Positions 8,965 to 18,906 are shown, counted from the first letter of the stretch. The stretch: DNA of 64,000 nt from Nitratireductor sp. GISD-1A_MAKvit (GCF_040819555.1 NZ_CP161920.1:137501-201500); one strand, 5' to 3'. Numbers and translations are program-made. Notes: a model not told the origin generated them from the letters alone.

Positions 8965-9803
8965 GCGGCCGACCTCCGCGTTTTGGGATCGAGAATGTCG
9001 CGCAGCGCATCCCCCAGAAGGTTGAAGCCGAGAATGCCGATCATGATCGCAATGCCCGGAAAGATCAGAAGCCAGGGCGCCATCTCCATCAGATTGCGGC
9101 TGTCGGCGAGCATCAGGCCGAGCGACGAGGCCGGCGGCTGTGTGCCGAGACCGAGAAAGCTCAGGCCTGCCTCCGTCAGAAGGCCCCAAGCAAGCGCCAG
9201 CGTCACCTGCACCGTCAGCGGCGCGACGAGGTTCAGCATCAGATGGCGCGTCAGAATGTAGTTGCGGCTCGAACCGAAGGTGCGCGCGGCGTCCACGAAA
9301 TCGCGCGTCTTTAAGGAGAGCGCCGGCCCGCGAACCACGCGGGTGAAGATCGGCGTGTAAACGATGGCGATGGCCATCACGCTGGTCCAGGTGCCCGGCC
9401 CCACGATTGCGATGATGAGCAGCGCCAGAAGGATCGCCGGGAAAGCCAGAAGCACGTCCATGAAACGCATGATCGTGCCGTCCCACCAGCCGCCGAACCA
9501 TGCGGCCGCAAGGCCGAGCACGATGCCCGCCCCCGCCGCCAGCGCCACCGAGGCGAATGCGACGATGAAGGACTGGCTGATGCCCAGCATCAACCGGCTC
9601 GCCACATCGCGGCCAAACAGGTCCGTCCCCATCCAGTAGGTCGCGTCGGGCGCATGCAGGCGGTCGACGCGGAACTGCATCAGCGGGTCATGCGGCGTGA
9701 TGCCGAGAAGCCCGAGAATGGCAATGATGATGTAAAGGCCAACGATGGCGCCGCCGATGCGGCCGCTCGAATGGCTGAAAATGGCGCGCAGCAACTGCAT
9801 CAC
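8961..9803 (-). CDS. Peptide ABC transporter permease, DppC/OppC type
   Basis: A 280-residue inner-membrane permease. It has the N-terminal helix, the GTDLFGRDVASRLM segment that is a hallmark of DppC/OppC, and the ATPase-contacting EAA loop around DAARTFGSSRNYILTRHL. It overlaps the ATPase gene by 4 bp and the DppB-type gene by 4 bp, so the three are translationally coupled. With that partner it forms the channel of the predicted muropeptide/peptide importer. Confidence 0.92.
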   Translation of the reverse strand: MMQLLRAIFSHSSGRIGGAIVGLYIIIAILGLLGITPHDPLMQFRVDRLHAPDATYWMGTDLFGRDVASRLMLGISQSFIVAFASVALAAGAGIVLGLAAAWFGGWWDGTIMRFMDVLLAFPAILLALLIIAIVGPGTWTSVMAIAIVYTPIFTRVVRGPALSLKTRDFVDAARTFGSSRNYILTRHLMLNLVAPLTVQVTLALAWGLLTEAGLSFLGLGTQPPASSLGLMLADSRNLMEMAPWLLIFPGIAIMIGILGFNLLGDALRDILDPKTRRSAA

Positions 9804-10759
9804 TTGCCTCCCAGCCGAATACGCGGGTCGAGCATTGCATAGGCAAGATCGACCACAAGATTCACGATCATGAAGTTGAGCGCGATAAACAGCACCGAGC
9901 CCTGCACCAGCGCATAGTCGCGCTGGAGAATGGCGTCGAGCACCATGCGACCGAGACCCGGCAGCGCAAAAATCTGCTCCACGATCACAGCGCCACCCAA
10001 TAGATAGCCGAACTCGACGCCGCTCAGCGTCACCACCGGGATCAGCGCGTTGGGCAGCGCATGCCGCCAGATCACCTTGCGCGCCGGCACGCCCTTGGCG
10101 CGCGCGGTGCGGATGTAGTCGTCGCTCAGAATGTCGAGCATGGCCGAGCGCGAAATGCGCGTAACGGCGGCGGCGAAGGCAAAGCCCAGCGTCAGCGCCG
10201 GCAGGATCATCTGCCCCAGATTGCGCAGCGGGTTTTCAAGGAAGGGCGTGAACTCGCCCATGGCCGGCAGCACGCCAAAGCCCACCGACAGCACAAAAAT
10301 CGCCAGAAGCGCGAACACGAAATTCGGCGTCGACTGGCCGATCATAGCGAAGATGCGCACGGCAAGGTCCGACGGCTTCTCATTGCGCGTGGCGGCAAAG
10401 ATGCCCGCCGGCAGACCGATGACAAGCGCGATGACCATAGAGAGAAGTGCCAGTTCGAGCGTCAGGGGAAAGCGCTCGAGGATCACGTCGAGCACCGGCT
10501 TGCCGAAGGTCACGGACACGCCGAGATCGCCCTGAACCGCGCCCGCAAGCCATCGCCAGTACTGGGTGAACCAGCCCTGATCGATGCCGAAATAGGCTTC
10601 GAGCGCTGCGCGCTGATCGGGCGTCAGAAGCCCGGCCTCTGTTCCCAGCATGGCGGTGATGGCATCGCCCGGCACCAGCCGGATCGAGACAAAGACGAGG
10701 ATGGACACCCCGAGCATGACCAATGGAAAGGTCATCAGCCTTCGGGCCAGGTAATTCAT
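9800..10759 (-). CDS. Peptide ABC transporter permease, DppB/OppB type
   Basis: A 319-residue permease with the DppB beginning MNYLARRLMTFPLVMLGVS, a periplasmic loop with VPGDAI, and an EAA loop near YIRTARAKGVPARKVIWRHALPN. The ATG has GGAG about 12 nt upstream. It is separated from the binding-protein gene by 266 bp holding a terminator and an inverted repeat pair, so it may be transcribed at a lower level than the binding protein. It is the partner of the DppC-type permease that follows. Confidence 0.92.
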   Translation of the reverse strand: MNYLARRLMTFPLVMLGVSILVFVSIRLVPGDAITAMLGTEAGLLTPDQRAALEAYFGIDQGWFTQYWRWLAGAVQGDLGVSVTFGKPVLDVILERFPLTLELALLSMVIALVIGLPAGIFAATRNEKPSDLAVRIFAMIGQSTPNFVFALLAIFVLSVGFGVLPAMGEFTPFLENPLRNLGQMILPALTLGFAFAAAVTRISRSAMLDILSDDYIRTARAKGVPARKVIWRHALPNALIPVVTLSGVEFGYLLGGAVIVEQIFALPGLGRMVLDAILQRDYALVQGSVLFIALNFMIVNLVVDLAYAMLDPRIRLGGK

Positions 10760-10844
10760 GAAGCTTTCACTCCGTGTCCTTCTTGCTGCAATCGTCTTGT
10801 GCCGTGGGGTTGAGGGCCGCGCCCTTCATGCCGCCCCCGTGGTT

Positions 10845-10972
10845 CGTGGTTCGACAAGCTCACCATGAGGGTGCAAGTTTGTCTTGCGACGACGCGCTGC
10901 TGCGCTAAGTTTGCGGCTTTTGTGTCTACGGCTCCCCATCAATAGCCCTCATGGTGAGCTTGTCGAACCACG
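10845..10972. repeat. Inverted pair of 27-bp REP-like elements
   Basis: A 27-bp element (CGTGGTTCGACAAGCTCACC plus ATGAGGG) at 10845-10871 recurs in inverse orientation at 10946-10972, enclosing 74 bp. The same element with AGG instead of AAG forms another inverted pair at 38554-38696. Such paired palindromic units resemble BIME/REP sequences of proteobacteria. This pair lies between a transporter's binding-protein gene and its permease genes. Confidence 0.8.
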
Positions 10973-10985
10973 AGGGTGCTTGGGA

Positions 10986-11016
10986 AAAACGGGGCCACAC
11001 GTGAACGTGCAGCCCC
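10986..11016 (-). terminator. Rho-independent terminator after the binding-protein gene
   Basis: Read on the minus strand, GGGGC and GCCCC arms flank a second inner CACGT/ACGTG pairing, and the stem is followed by GTTTTT. It starts 10 bp after the stop at 11026. Partial termination here would give more receptor than permease. Confidence 0.65.
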
Positions 11017-11025
11017 AGTTCACAA

Positions 11026-12549
11026 TCACTCGCCCACGCTCACCTCGGTCAGGCCAAACAGCGTACCGGTCGGCGAAGGCACGAAGCCTTCCACGTTCTT
11101 CTGCTGAGCGGTGTAGGTGTAGCCCGTGTAGAGCCAGATCCACGGCGAGACCTCGGCAAGATGCGTCTCGAATTTCGAGAAGATTTCCTTGCGCTTGGCA
11201 AAGTCGGTCTCCACGCGGCCTTCCTGCATCAGGCTGTCGAGCGTGTCGTCGATATAGTTGGCGACATGCTGGAGATTGCCGTTCTTGGTCCAGTAGCGGT
11301 TGTACATGGAATAGGGGTCGGCGCGGCCGCCATTCAGCGCCACCGCCATGTCGAAATCACCCTTCAGCCAGGTGTCCACATAGACGTTGAGCTCCATCAT
11401 CTTGATGTCGAGCTTGATGCCGATTTCGGCAAGCTGCGACTGGATGACCTGCGCCTCGGCAGCGGCTGTGGGCGGCTCGCCAGTGGCTGCGATCACCGTT
11501 GCGGAAAAGCCGTCTTCATAGCCGGCCTCGGCCATGAGCTGTTTGGCCTTTTCCACGTCGCGCTCATAGCAGAACAGCGCGCTGGCATCGGAGCGGTAAG
11601 CCGGCATGGTCAGCGGGCCGGTCACCGCCCCCTCGCCCAGAAGCGCCGTGTCGAGCACGTCCTGTCGGTCGATGGCGCAGGAGATCGCCTGACGCACGGC
11701 CAGTTCCGTCATCGGCTCGCGCGAGGGGTTCAGCTGCAGCACGTGATAGGCAAGAACCGGCGTGCGGCTCAGCTCAAGGCTCGCCTCATTCGGCACCAGC
11801 GTGGCCACGAGCGGATCGTTGATCAGCGCAAAATCCACCTGCTTGGTGCGCAGTGCCGCCAGAATCGCGGTCTCGTCCGGCAGCACGGAAATATTGATGC
11901 CGTCGACCTTCACCTCGCCGCCGGCCCAGTCCGGATTGGCGCTCAGAACCTCTTTCTGGTTCGGCTCCCAGCTGTCCAGCTTGAAGGGGCCGGAGCCGAT
12001 CGCCTTCGTGCCGATCGTGCCGGCCTCGATCTCGCTTGCCGGCACCACGGCTGCGTTGATGCCCGCCATCGCCGTCAGCATCGGAACGTCCGGCTGCGAA
12101 AGGTTGAAGACGACGGTCGCCTCATCCGGTGTGTCGATGCTTTCGATGGACGTGAAATTGGCGCGGGCTGCAGCACCCGTCGCTTCGTCCAGAACGCGCT
12201 CGAACGACGCTTTCACGTCGGCCGGCGTCACCTTCTCGCCATTCTGGAATTTTGCATCCGCGTCGAGCTTGAACGTCAGCGTCTTGCCGTCCTCGGAGAA
12301 CTCCCAGGATTCGGCAATGGCCGGCACGATCTCCAGATCGGCATTGAGACGCACCAGCGGCTCGTAGACGAGCTCCAGAAGACGCAGAGACGAGAACGCC
12401 GTCTGCTTGTGCGGATCAAGGCCGGTCGCGTCCTGCGACCATGCCATGCGCAGCGTTTGTGCCGATGCCGGCACCGCCGCCGTGGACACGCCAAGCGCTG
12501 CCGCGAGCGCCACCGAAGCGGCAAGTTTCTTCATCAAGGACTGTCCCAT
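11026..12549 (-). CDS. Peptide/muropeptide ABC transporter substrate-binding protein (DppA family)
   Basis: A 507-residue periplasmic binding protein of SBP family 5. The start at 12549 has AGGAGG 9 nt upstream. The signal peptide runs to about residue 30 (MKKLAASVALAAALG then an ASA-type cleavage site). The mature part has the family pattern GLDPHKQTAFSSLRLLELVYEPLV, FKLDADAKFQNGEKVTPADVKASFERV and IGSGPFKLDSWEPNQ. It lies 66 bp downstream of murQ and upstream of its permeases. Together with murQ and anmK this suggests it binds muropeptides or anhydro-MurNAc-peptides; plain dipeptides or other ligands cannot be excluded. Confidence 0.9.
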   Translation of the reverse strand: MGQSLMKKLAASVALAAALGVSTAAVPASAQTLRMAWSQDATGLDPHKQTAFSSLRLLELVYEPLVRLNADLEIVPAIAESWEFSEDGKTLTFKLDADAKFQNGEKVTPADVKASFERVLDEATGAAARANFTSIESIDTPDEATVVFNLSQPDVPMLTAMAGINAAVVPASEIEAGTIGTKAIGSGPFKLDSWEPNQKEVLSANPDWAGGEVKVDGINISVLPDETAILAALRTKQVDFALINDPLVATLVPNEASLELSRTPVLAYHVLQLNPSREPMTELAVRQAISCAIDRQDVLDTALLGEGAVTGPLTMPAYRSDASALFCYERDVEKAKQLMAEAGYEDGFSATVIAATGEPPTAAAEAQVIQSQLAEIGIKLDIKMMELNVYVDTWLKGDFDMAVALNGGRADPYSMYNRYWTKNGNLQHVANYIDDTLDSLMQEGRVETDFAKRKEIFSKFETHLAEVSPWIWLYTGYTYTAQQKNVEGFVPSPTGTLFGLTEVSVGE

Positions 12550-12615
12550 ATTCGTCTCCCTCCTAGAGCGTTTGTGCCATCGACCGTCAGCCGGACGGCC
12601 GCAGGCCTGGCTGCT

Positions 12616-13554
12616 TCACCGGTCTGCAGCTTGCTGCTGCCTTTCGTTTATTGCCTTGCGCAGAAACCCGCCAGCCCTGGCGAGGGCAGTGCGCGCGTCT
12701 GCCACGTCCATATCCGTCAGCGCCATGAAGATTGCGAGCTTCACATCATTGCCACTGCGCCCAAGCAGCGCCTCGGCCTCATCGGCAGAACACCCCGTTG
12801 CCTCCATGACAATGCGCGAGGCGCGCGCCATGAGCTTCTGGTTGCTGATGTTAACGTCCACCATCAGGTTCTGATAGATCTTGCCCATGCGGATCATGCT
12901 TGCCGTGGAGAGCATGTTGAGGATGAGCTTCTGCGCCGTGCCCGATTTCATCCGCGTCGAGCCGGTCAGAATTTCCGGCCCCACAACCGGCGCAATGGCG
13001 ATGTCGGCTATGGCCCCGATCGCCGAATCCGGATTGCATGAAAGCGAAACAGTCGTCGCGCCGATCTTTTTGGCGTAGTTCAGCCCGCCGATCACATAGG
13101 GCGTGCGGCCACTGACGGCGATGCCAACAACGACATCCTTTGCTGTCAGACCGCGCTCTTCGAGCGCCTGTCGACCCTGCGCCGGGTCATCCTCGGCCCC
13201 TTCAACGGCGTGACGCAGTGCATGGTCGCCGCCAGCGATCACCCCGGTCACCATGTCTTCGGGCACGCTGAAGGTGGGCGGGCATTCCGATGCGTCGAGC
13301 ACGCCGAGCCGTCCGCTTGTGCCCGCGCCCATATAGATGAGCCGTCCGCCATTCTGGAACGCCTCGACAATCCGGTCGACCGCCTCAGCGATCTGCGGGA
13401 TCACCTTTTCCACTGCCAGCGGAACTTCCCTGTCGGCGGCGTTGATGAGGTTCAGGATCTCGGTGGTCGACTGCAGGTCGATCTGCATCGTGTCCGGATT
13501 GCGGCCCTCCGACACAAGCCTCTCAAGCTCCGACATCAGTGTCTGCGCGTTCAT
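12616..13554 (-). CDS. murQ: N-acetylmuramic acid 6-phosphate etherase
   Basis: A 312-residue SIS-domain enzyme that removes lactate from MurNAc-6-phosphate to give GlcNAc-6-phosphate in peptidoglycan recycling. The signature [20 protein letters not shown] lies at residues 76-95 and includes the catalytic glutamate; [17 protein letters not shown] and the C-terminal helical region after [10 protein letters not shown] are also present. The ATG at 13554 has GGGAGA close upstream, better than a GTG at 13572. It is the first gene of the salvage operon running to 5067. A 15-bp palindrome shared with the rpiR/murA promoter region lies 107 bp upstream. Confidence 0.95.
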   Translation of the reverse strand: MNAQTLMSELERLVSEGRNPDTMQIDLQSTTEILNLINAADREVPLAVEKVIPQIAEAVDRIVEAFQNGGRLIYMGAGTSGRLGVLDASECPPTFSVPEDMVTGVIAGGDHALRHAVEGAEDDPAQGRQALEERGLTAKDVVVGIAVSGRTPYVIGGLNYAKKIGATTVSLSCNPDSAIGAIADIAIAPVVGPEILTGSTRMKSGTAQKLILNMLSTASMIRMGKIYQNLMVDVNISNQKLMARASRIVMEATGCSADEAEALLGRSGNDVKLAIFMALTDMDVADARTALARAGGFLRKAINERQQQAADR

Positions 13555-13660
13555 GAACTCTCCCGAAATCACCTGCCTGACGGTGGCAAATCCCCGCTTG
13601 GCCGGCTCAACACTTTACCAGAGTGTTAAAATTGATAATTCCAAGAGTCAATTACGATTG

Positions 13661-13675
13661 AGAATAATCTATTCC
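13661..13675. promoter_or_regulatory. Putative MurR/RpiR operator upstream of murQ
   Basis: AGAATAATCTATTCC matches GGAATAATATATTCC at 36275-36289 in 13 of 15 positions. The mismatches are one outer base and the centre, so the half-sites GAATA/TATTC are perfect. RpiR-type regulators bind palindromes of this kind. The rpiR gene beside the second copy makes it the natural candidate. Confidence 0.6.
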
Positions 13676-13762
13676 TTCTTGCCTGTTGAAGCACCCCCGG
13701 GCGCGCCATCGTGGCTGCTACCCGCGTTCCAGAACGTCATGAGAGAAGCGGCGTCCCGCGCC

Positions 13763-15404
13763 TCAGCTTCCGCGTAGTTCCATGATGCGCTTCACCATGC
13801 CGCCGGTTGCTGAATCACGGCTTTCGGCACTGGCCTTGCCCTCCACGACGGGCAGCAGCTCGGTCGCCAGTTCCTTGCCCAGCTCCACCCCCCATTGATC
13901 GAAGGCATTGATGCCGAAGAGCTGCGCTTCCACGAAAACACGATGTTCGTAGAGCGCGATCAGCCGGCCAAGCGCGAACGGGTCGAGCTTTCGATAGAGA
14001 AGCGTGAGCGAGGGCCGGTTGCCGGTGAACACACGGTGCGGCGCAAGGCGCTTTGCCTCGGCCTCCGGCACGCCCTTTTCCAGAAGCTGGGTCTCGGCCT
14101 CTTCCAGTGTACGGCCTTTCATCAGCGCTTCCGCCTGTGCCAGGCAATTGGCGACAAGCAGATCGTGATGATGCCCGAGTCCCGGCTCATGCCCTTCCGC
14201 CGCCAGCATGAATTCCACCGGGATAATGTCGGTGCCCTGATGCAGAAGCTGGAAGAAGGCGTGCTGCCCGTTCGTGCCCGGCTCGCCCCAGACCAGCGGG
14301 CCCGTGGGCGTGATCACCGGCGAACCGTCAAGCTGCACGCCCTTGCCGTTCGATTCCATGTCGAGTTGCTGCAGGTAGGCAGGCAGACGCTCCAGCCTCT
14401 GGTCGTAGGGGATGATGGCCCGGGCGGGATAATCACAGACCACACGGTGCCAGTATCCGATAAGGCCAAGCATCACCGGAAGATTTTCCCTGGGCGGAGC
14501 AGATCTGAAATGCTTGTCCATGGCTTCCGCACCGGCAAGCAACCGGCGGAAATCGTCAGGGGCCGACGGCGATCATGATCGGCAGGCCGATGGCCGACCA
14601 GAGCGAATAGCGCCCGCCGACCCAGTCCCAGAAACCGAACACGCGCGTTTCATCGATGCCGAACGCCGCCACCTTGTCGAGCGCGGTGGAAACCGCGGCA
14701 AAGTGATCGCCCGTCGCCGATTGGCCGAGCTTTTGCGCGATCCATTTCTGTGCGGTGCGCGCATTGGTCATCGTCTCGACGGTGGTGAAAGTTTTCGATG
14801 CGATGATGAAAAGCGTTGTTTCGGGATCGAGGCCGGCCAGCGTGTCGGCAATGTGCGCGCCATCCACGTTGGAGACATAATGAAGGCGCGGACCGTCGTG
14901 ATAGGGCGACAGAGCGCGCGTTACCATCACCGGGCCAAGGTCGGAGCCGCCAATGCCGATATTCACCACATCGGTGAACGCCTTGCCGGTCGCGCCGCGA
15001 ATCGCGCCCCTGCGAACGCCATCGGCAAAGGCATCCATCGCCTCCAGCACCTCGCGCACATCTGGCATGACATCATCACTGTCATTGTAGACGGGACCAC
15101 CGGAGAGAGCGCGCAGCGCGGTATGAAGCACCGCGCGGTCTTCGGTCACGTTGATGTGCCTGCCCGAGAACATGTTCTCACGGGCGGCGGAGAGCCCCGC
15201 CGCTTCGGACAAATCCATCAGCAGGTCGACCGTCTTTTGGTCCACAGCCGTTCGTGAATAATCGAGTGTCAGGTCTTCAAAGGAAAGCGAGAACCGGACA
15301 AACCTCTCGGGGTCGGAAGCGAAGGCCTCACGCATGTCCATGGGCGCGGTGTTCGCGCGGTGCCCGCGAAGGGCAGCGAGTGCGGATTGAAATGCCGTTT
15401 CCAA
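13763..15404 (-). CDS. pgi: Glucose-6-phosphate isomerase, frameshifted as given
   Basis: Phosphoglucose isomerase interconverts glucose-6-phosphate and fructose-6-phosphate. The N-terminal part (15404 to 14556) has the family sequence [16 protein letters not shown] and ends in TGA after IAVGP. The C-terminal part continues in another frame with [17 protein letters not shown] and has GVELGKELA near the end. Removing one base from the GGGGCC at 14559-14564 joins them exactly and gives 546 residues, the normal size. Start: TTG at 15404 with AGGAGG 5 nt upstream. It is divergent from the MocR gene. As given the gene is broken, but the damage matches six other +1 shifts at the same hexamer, so sequence error is more likely than true loss. 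Confidence 0.88.
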
Positions 15405-15566
15405 GGGGGCCTCCTGCAAAAAGAAACGCCGTTCTTTTACCAGACAAAACGCGGTGGGACAGGGGCTTGCTGGCATTCATCAATTTTCTTGTTGGAACAA
15501 TCAATTGTACCAGGGTTGACATGCATTGACCCAAGGTTAGGCTCGCCCGCCGGAGAGGAAAGCCAA

Positions 15567-17060
15567 ATGTCAGCCAGAAATGATACTGCCCTGTGGACGG
15601 GCCTGTTCAAGATCTCCCCCGAATCGGGCCAGACCCTTCAGGCGCAGATCCGTCAGGCCATCGTGTCTGCGATTCTCGATCGCCAGATCGCCCCATCCAT
15701 GCCGCTTCCATCGTGCCGAATTCTCGCAGAAAAGCTCGGTGTCGCGCGCGGTACGGTGGTTCTGGCCTTTCAGCAGCTTGTCGATCAGGGGTTTCTCATC
15801 GCCCGTGAACGCCGTGGCCACTTCGTCAATCCCGAGGTGCTGGCGGCTCCTCCGCGTCCGTCCCGAAAACAGGACGACGAGAACGGCGTCGACTGGAACA
15901 GCCGTTTCCAGGTTCTTGCCAGCGCCATGCCGGAGGCGCGCAAGAATGAAGACTGGATGAAGGCTTCCTATCCCTTCGTCTACGGCCAGTTCGACCCCTC
16001 GCTTTTTCCGACCGCCGAATGGCGTGAATGCAACCGCATGGCTCTTGCCGTACTGGAAATCCGCAACTGGGCGGCCGACATGGTCGATCGCGACGATCCG
16101 CTGCTTGTCGAGCAGATCCAGGCGCGGCTTTTGCCTCGGCGCGGCATTTTCGCCAATCCCGACGAGATCCTCGTCACGCTCGGATCGCAGCATGCGCTCT
16201 ACATGCTCGCCACCCTCCTCATGGCCCGCGGCAAGAAGGTCGCGGTGGAGAACCCCGGCTATCCGGATGCGCGTTCCATATTTCAGCTCGCTGGCGCGGA
16301 GATTGCCCCCGTCCCCGTCGACCGACAGGGCATCGATGTGGCGCAGATCCCGCAAGACGCGGATTTCGTCTTCGCCACGCCCAGCCATCACTGCCCCACC
16401 ATGGTGCCGCTCAGCCAGGCACGCCGCGAGGCGCTGCTGGAGGCGGCCGAGCGCAATGACTGGATCGTCATCGAGGACGATTATGACAGCCAGCTCGCCG
16501 ACGAGCGCCCGCAGGCAGCCCTCAAGGGGCTCGACCGCAATGGCCGTGTCGTGCATCTGGGTTCCATGTCCAAGACGCTCGCGCCCGGCCTGCGCATGGG
16601 ATACATCGTGGCGCCTGCAGACCTGATCGCCGAACTCCGCGCACTGCGTCGCTTCATGCTGCGCCATCCGCCGGCAAACAACCAGCGCGCCGTTGCGCTG
16701 TTCCTGTCGCTCGGCCATCACGACACGCTGGTGCGGCGCATCTCGGCAGCCTTCGAGGAGCGGCGCGAGAAACTCTATCAGGCAGTTGGCAACATACTTC
16801 CGGACTGGAATGCGGCCGACATTCGCGGCGGCACCTCGCTCTGGCTCGAAGGCCCGCCCGGTCTCGATTCGGCCGTGCTTGCCAAATCCGCCGCTCGCCG
16901 CAGTGTCCTGATCGAGCCAGGAGCACGCTTCTTTCACGGGAGCACCCATCCGACACGTTTCATGCGGCTTGGCATCTCGTCCATCGCGGCGCAGCAGATC
17001 GAGCCCGGTATCCGCGAGCTTGCGGCAGCAGCCTCCGAATACCGACGCGCTGCAGCATAA
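15567..17060 (+). CDS. MocR/PdxR-type GntR regulator with aminotransferase domain
   Basis: A 497-residue regulator. Residues about 15-85 are a GntR winged helix (LPSCRILAEKLGVARGTVVLAFQQL). From ~120 on it is a fold-type I aminotransferase-like domain with the PLP-lysine K336 in SMSKTLAPGLRMGYIV and a DDYDSQ segment before it. These proteins sense PLP or PLP-amine adducts and control neighbouring genes. The start at 15567 has GGAGAGG upstream. It is divergent from pgi. The intergenic region holds TTGACA at 15516-15521 and a repeated TTGAC ten bases later. What it regulates is unknown; MocR proteins control GABA, taurine, ectoine or pyridoxine genes in relatives. Confidence 0.88.
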   Translation: MSARNDTALWTGLFKISPESGQTLQAQIRQAIVSAILDRQIAPSMPLPSCRILAEKLGVARGTVVLAFQQLVDQGFLIARERRGHFVNPEVLAAPPRPSRKQDDENGVDWNSRFQVLASAMPEARKNEDWMKASYPFVYGQFDPSLFPTAEWRECNRMALAVLEIRNWAADMVDRDDPLLVEQIQARLLPRRGIFANPDEILVTLGSQHALYMLATLLMARGKKVAVENPGYPDARSIFQLAGAEIAPVPVDRQGIDVAQIPQDADFVFATPSHHCPTMVPLSQARREALLEAAERNDWIVIEDDYDSQLADERPQAALKGLDRNGRVVHLGSMSKTLAPGLRMGYIVAPADLIAELRALRRFMLRHPPANNQRAVALFLSLGHHDTLVRRISAAFEERREKLYQAVGNILPDWNAADIRGGTSLWLEGPPGLDSAVLAKSAARRSVLIEPGARFFHGSTHPTRFMRLGISSIAAQQIEPGIRELAAAASEYRRAAA

Positions 17061-17072
17061 AGGCAGACACTT

Positions 17073-18281
17073 TCAGAACACTGCCAGCCCTATGCCCGCC
17101 ACGGCACAAAGCGCCACCACCACCCATGGTGGCGCTTTCCACATGGTGAGCAGGATGAAGCCGACCGCCGCCACGGCAAAGTCAGCCGGCGCGAGAATGG
17201 CGGTCGTCCACAGCGGGTCGTAAAGGGCGGCCCCCAATATGCCGACCACGGCGGCATTGGTGCCCATCATCAGCGCCCGCGCGGCGTCGAATTGCCGGAA
17301 CCGGTCCCAGAAGGGGGCGACGCCCATCAACAGAAGAAATCCCGGCAGGAAGACAGCGATCAGCGCAATCGCAGCGCCTGCCAGCCCATTCGGCGCCGGG
17401 TCCAGAACCGCGCCGAGATAGGCCGAGAAGGTGAAAAGCGGGCCGGGCACGGCCTGCGCCGCGCCATAGCCTGCCAGAAACGCATCGCGCGTCGCCCAGC
17501 CGGGCTCGACGACACCCGCTTCAAGGAGCGGCAGCACCACATGTCCGCCCCCGAACACAAGCGCGCCGGCGCGATAAAACGTGTCGAACACCGAGAGCCC
17601 CTGCGCCATAGGCGCAACAAGCGGCAGGCCGAACAGCAGAAGTGCAAAGAGGAAAAGACAAATCATCCCGGCGCGTTTCGGCAGGCCGAACGCGACCACG
17701 GCTCCATCACCGCCTGCCTTTCCGCGACAGAGCAACCAGCCGAGCAGCGCACCGATCGCGATGGCACCGATCTGCGCAAAGGCACTCGCTGAAACTGTCA
17801 CGAGCACCAGCGCCGCAAGCGCGATACCCGCGCGTTCGCGGTCCGGGCATAGCGAGCGGGCCATGCCCCACACCGCCTGCGCCACCACCGCCACGGCCAC
17901 GATCTTCAGCCCGTGCAACAGCCCCTGACCAAGCGGATTGTCGAGTGCGGAAGCAAACAGTGCAAAAGCGAACAGCAGGAATGCGGAGGGCAGTGTAAAC
18001 GCCGTCCATGCCGCTGCCGCGCCGAGCGGCCCTGCGCGCATATAGCCCAGCGCAAAGCCCACCTGACTGCTCGCCGGCCCGGGCAGAAACTGACACAGCG
18101 CCACGAGGTCGGCATAGGCCTTTTCATCGAGCCATTTGCGCCGCAGGACAAGCGCGTCGCGGAAATAACCAAGATGGGCAACCGGGCCTCCGAAGGAGAT
18201 GACGCCGAGCTTGAGAAACGCGCCGAAAACTTCCACGGCCGTCCCCGCTCTTCCACCATTGCGCGTTTCGTTCCCCTGCAT
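17073..18281 (-). CDS. chrA: Chromate efflux transporter ChrA
   Basis: A 402-residue long-chain CHR protein with two homologous halves. The N-terminal half has FLKLGVISFGGPVAHLGYF and FLPGPASSQVGFALGYM; the C-terminal half has FGGGHVVLPLLEAG and AQAVPGPLFTFSAYLGA. These are the paired CHR signatures. There are about ten hydrophobic segments. The predicted role is proton-coupled chromate (or related oxyanion) export. The ATG at 18281 begins the family-like part; the frame upstream is not family-like. It converges with the MocR gene 12 bp away. Confidence 0.9.
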   Translation of the reverse strand: MQGNETRNGGRAGTAVEVFGAFLKLGVISFGGPVAHLGYFRDALVLRRKWLDEKAYADLVALCQFLPGPASSQVGFALGYMRAGPLGAAAAWTAFTLPSAFLLFAFALFASALDNPLGQGLLHGLKIVAVAVVAQAVWGMARSLCPDRERAGIALAALVLVTVSASAFAQIGAIAIGALLGWLLCRGKAGGDGAVVAFGLPKRAGMICLFLFALLLFGLPLVAPMAQGLSVFDTFYRAGALVFGGGHVVLPLLEAGVVEPGWATRDAFLAGYGAAQAVPGPLFTFSAYLGAVLDPAPNGLAGAAIALIAVFLPGFLLLMGVAPFWDRFRQFDAARALMMGTNAAVVGILGAALYDPLWTTAILAPADFAVAAVGFILLTMWKAPPWVVVALCAVAGIGLAVF

Positions 18282-18427
18282 AACCCGCCTCACCCTGCAA
18301 CCGATTCGTGTCGGATAAATGCGACACATGTCACGCACAAGACAACAGCGGTCGTCGCCACGTGGATGGACAAGACGCCATGGCTGGGTTAGCCAGATGG
18401 CAGACACCGTCTCAGGAGGAACGCGCC

Positions 18428-18904
18428 ATGGCCATGGTCATCGAAGGTGAGGAACGCATCGAAGCACCGGTGGAAACGGTCTGGCTGGCGCTGAACGATC
18501 CCGAGGTTCTGAAGGACTGCATTCCCGGCTGTCAGGAGCTCACCAAGACGTCCGACACCGAGTTCGAGGCCGTTGTCACGCTCAAGATCGGGCCGATCAA
18601 GGCGAAGTTCAACGGCGCCGTCGAACTGACCAATCTCAACCCGCCGCACTCCTACACGATCACGGGCGAAGGCAAGGGCGGCGTTGCCGGCTTTGCCAAG
18701 GGCGGGGCAGACGTCTCGCTGAAGGAAGACGGTCCCGACGCCACAATCTTAAGTTACAGCGCAAAGGCGGATGTTGGCGGCAAGATGGCCCAGCTCGGCA
18801 GCCGCCTCATCCAGTCCACTTCGAAGAAACTTGCCGGCCAGTTCTTCTCCGATTTCAACGCCCGCGTAACCGGTGGCGATGCCGAGGAAGCCGAAGCCTC
18901 CTGA
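18428..18904 (+). CDS. CoxG-like SRPBCC domain protein
   Basis: A 158-residue protein of the CoxG/polyketide-cyclase superfamily, beginning IEGEERIEAPVETVWLALNDPEVLKDCIPGCQELTK, which is characteristic of the CO-dehydrogenase-associated subunit G family. TCAGGAGGA precedes the ATG at 18428. In CO-dehydrogenase clusters CoxG helps anchor the enzyme at the membrane, but no cox structural genes are here. Its role may be lipid-like ligand binding or support of another molybdo-hydroxylase. It converges with the isomerase gene 2 bp away. Confidence 0.85.
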   Translation: MAMVIEGEERIEAPVETVWLALNDPEVLKDCIPGCQELTKTSDTEFEAVVTLKIGPIKAKFNGAVELTNLNPPHSYTITGEGKGGVAGFAKGGADVSLKEDGPDATILSYSAKADVGGKMAQLGSRLIQSTSKKLAGQFFSDFNARVTGGDAEEAEAS

Positions 18905-18906
18905 AC

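Noticed and set aside
10760..11025. Insertion sequence remnant between the binding protein and permease genes
   Set aside because: Only a terminator and a short inverted REP-like pair are present; there is no transposase fragment or target-site duplication that I can see.
14549..14570. Stop-codon readthrough or programmed frameshifting in pgi
   Set aside because: The downstream half is in a different frame, so readthrough cannot join it. There is no slippery heptamer or stimulatory structure, and the identical GGCCCC defect in six unrelated genes argues for a common technical cause.
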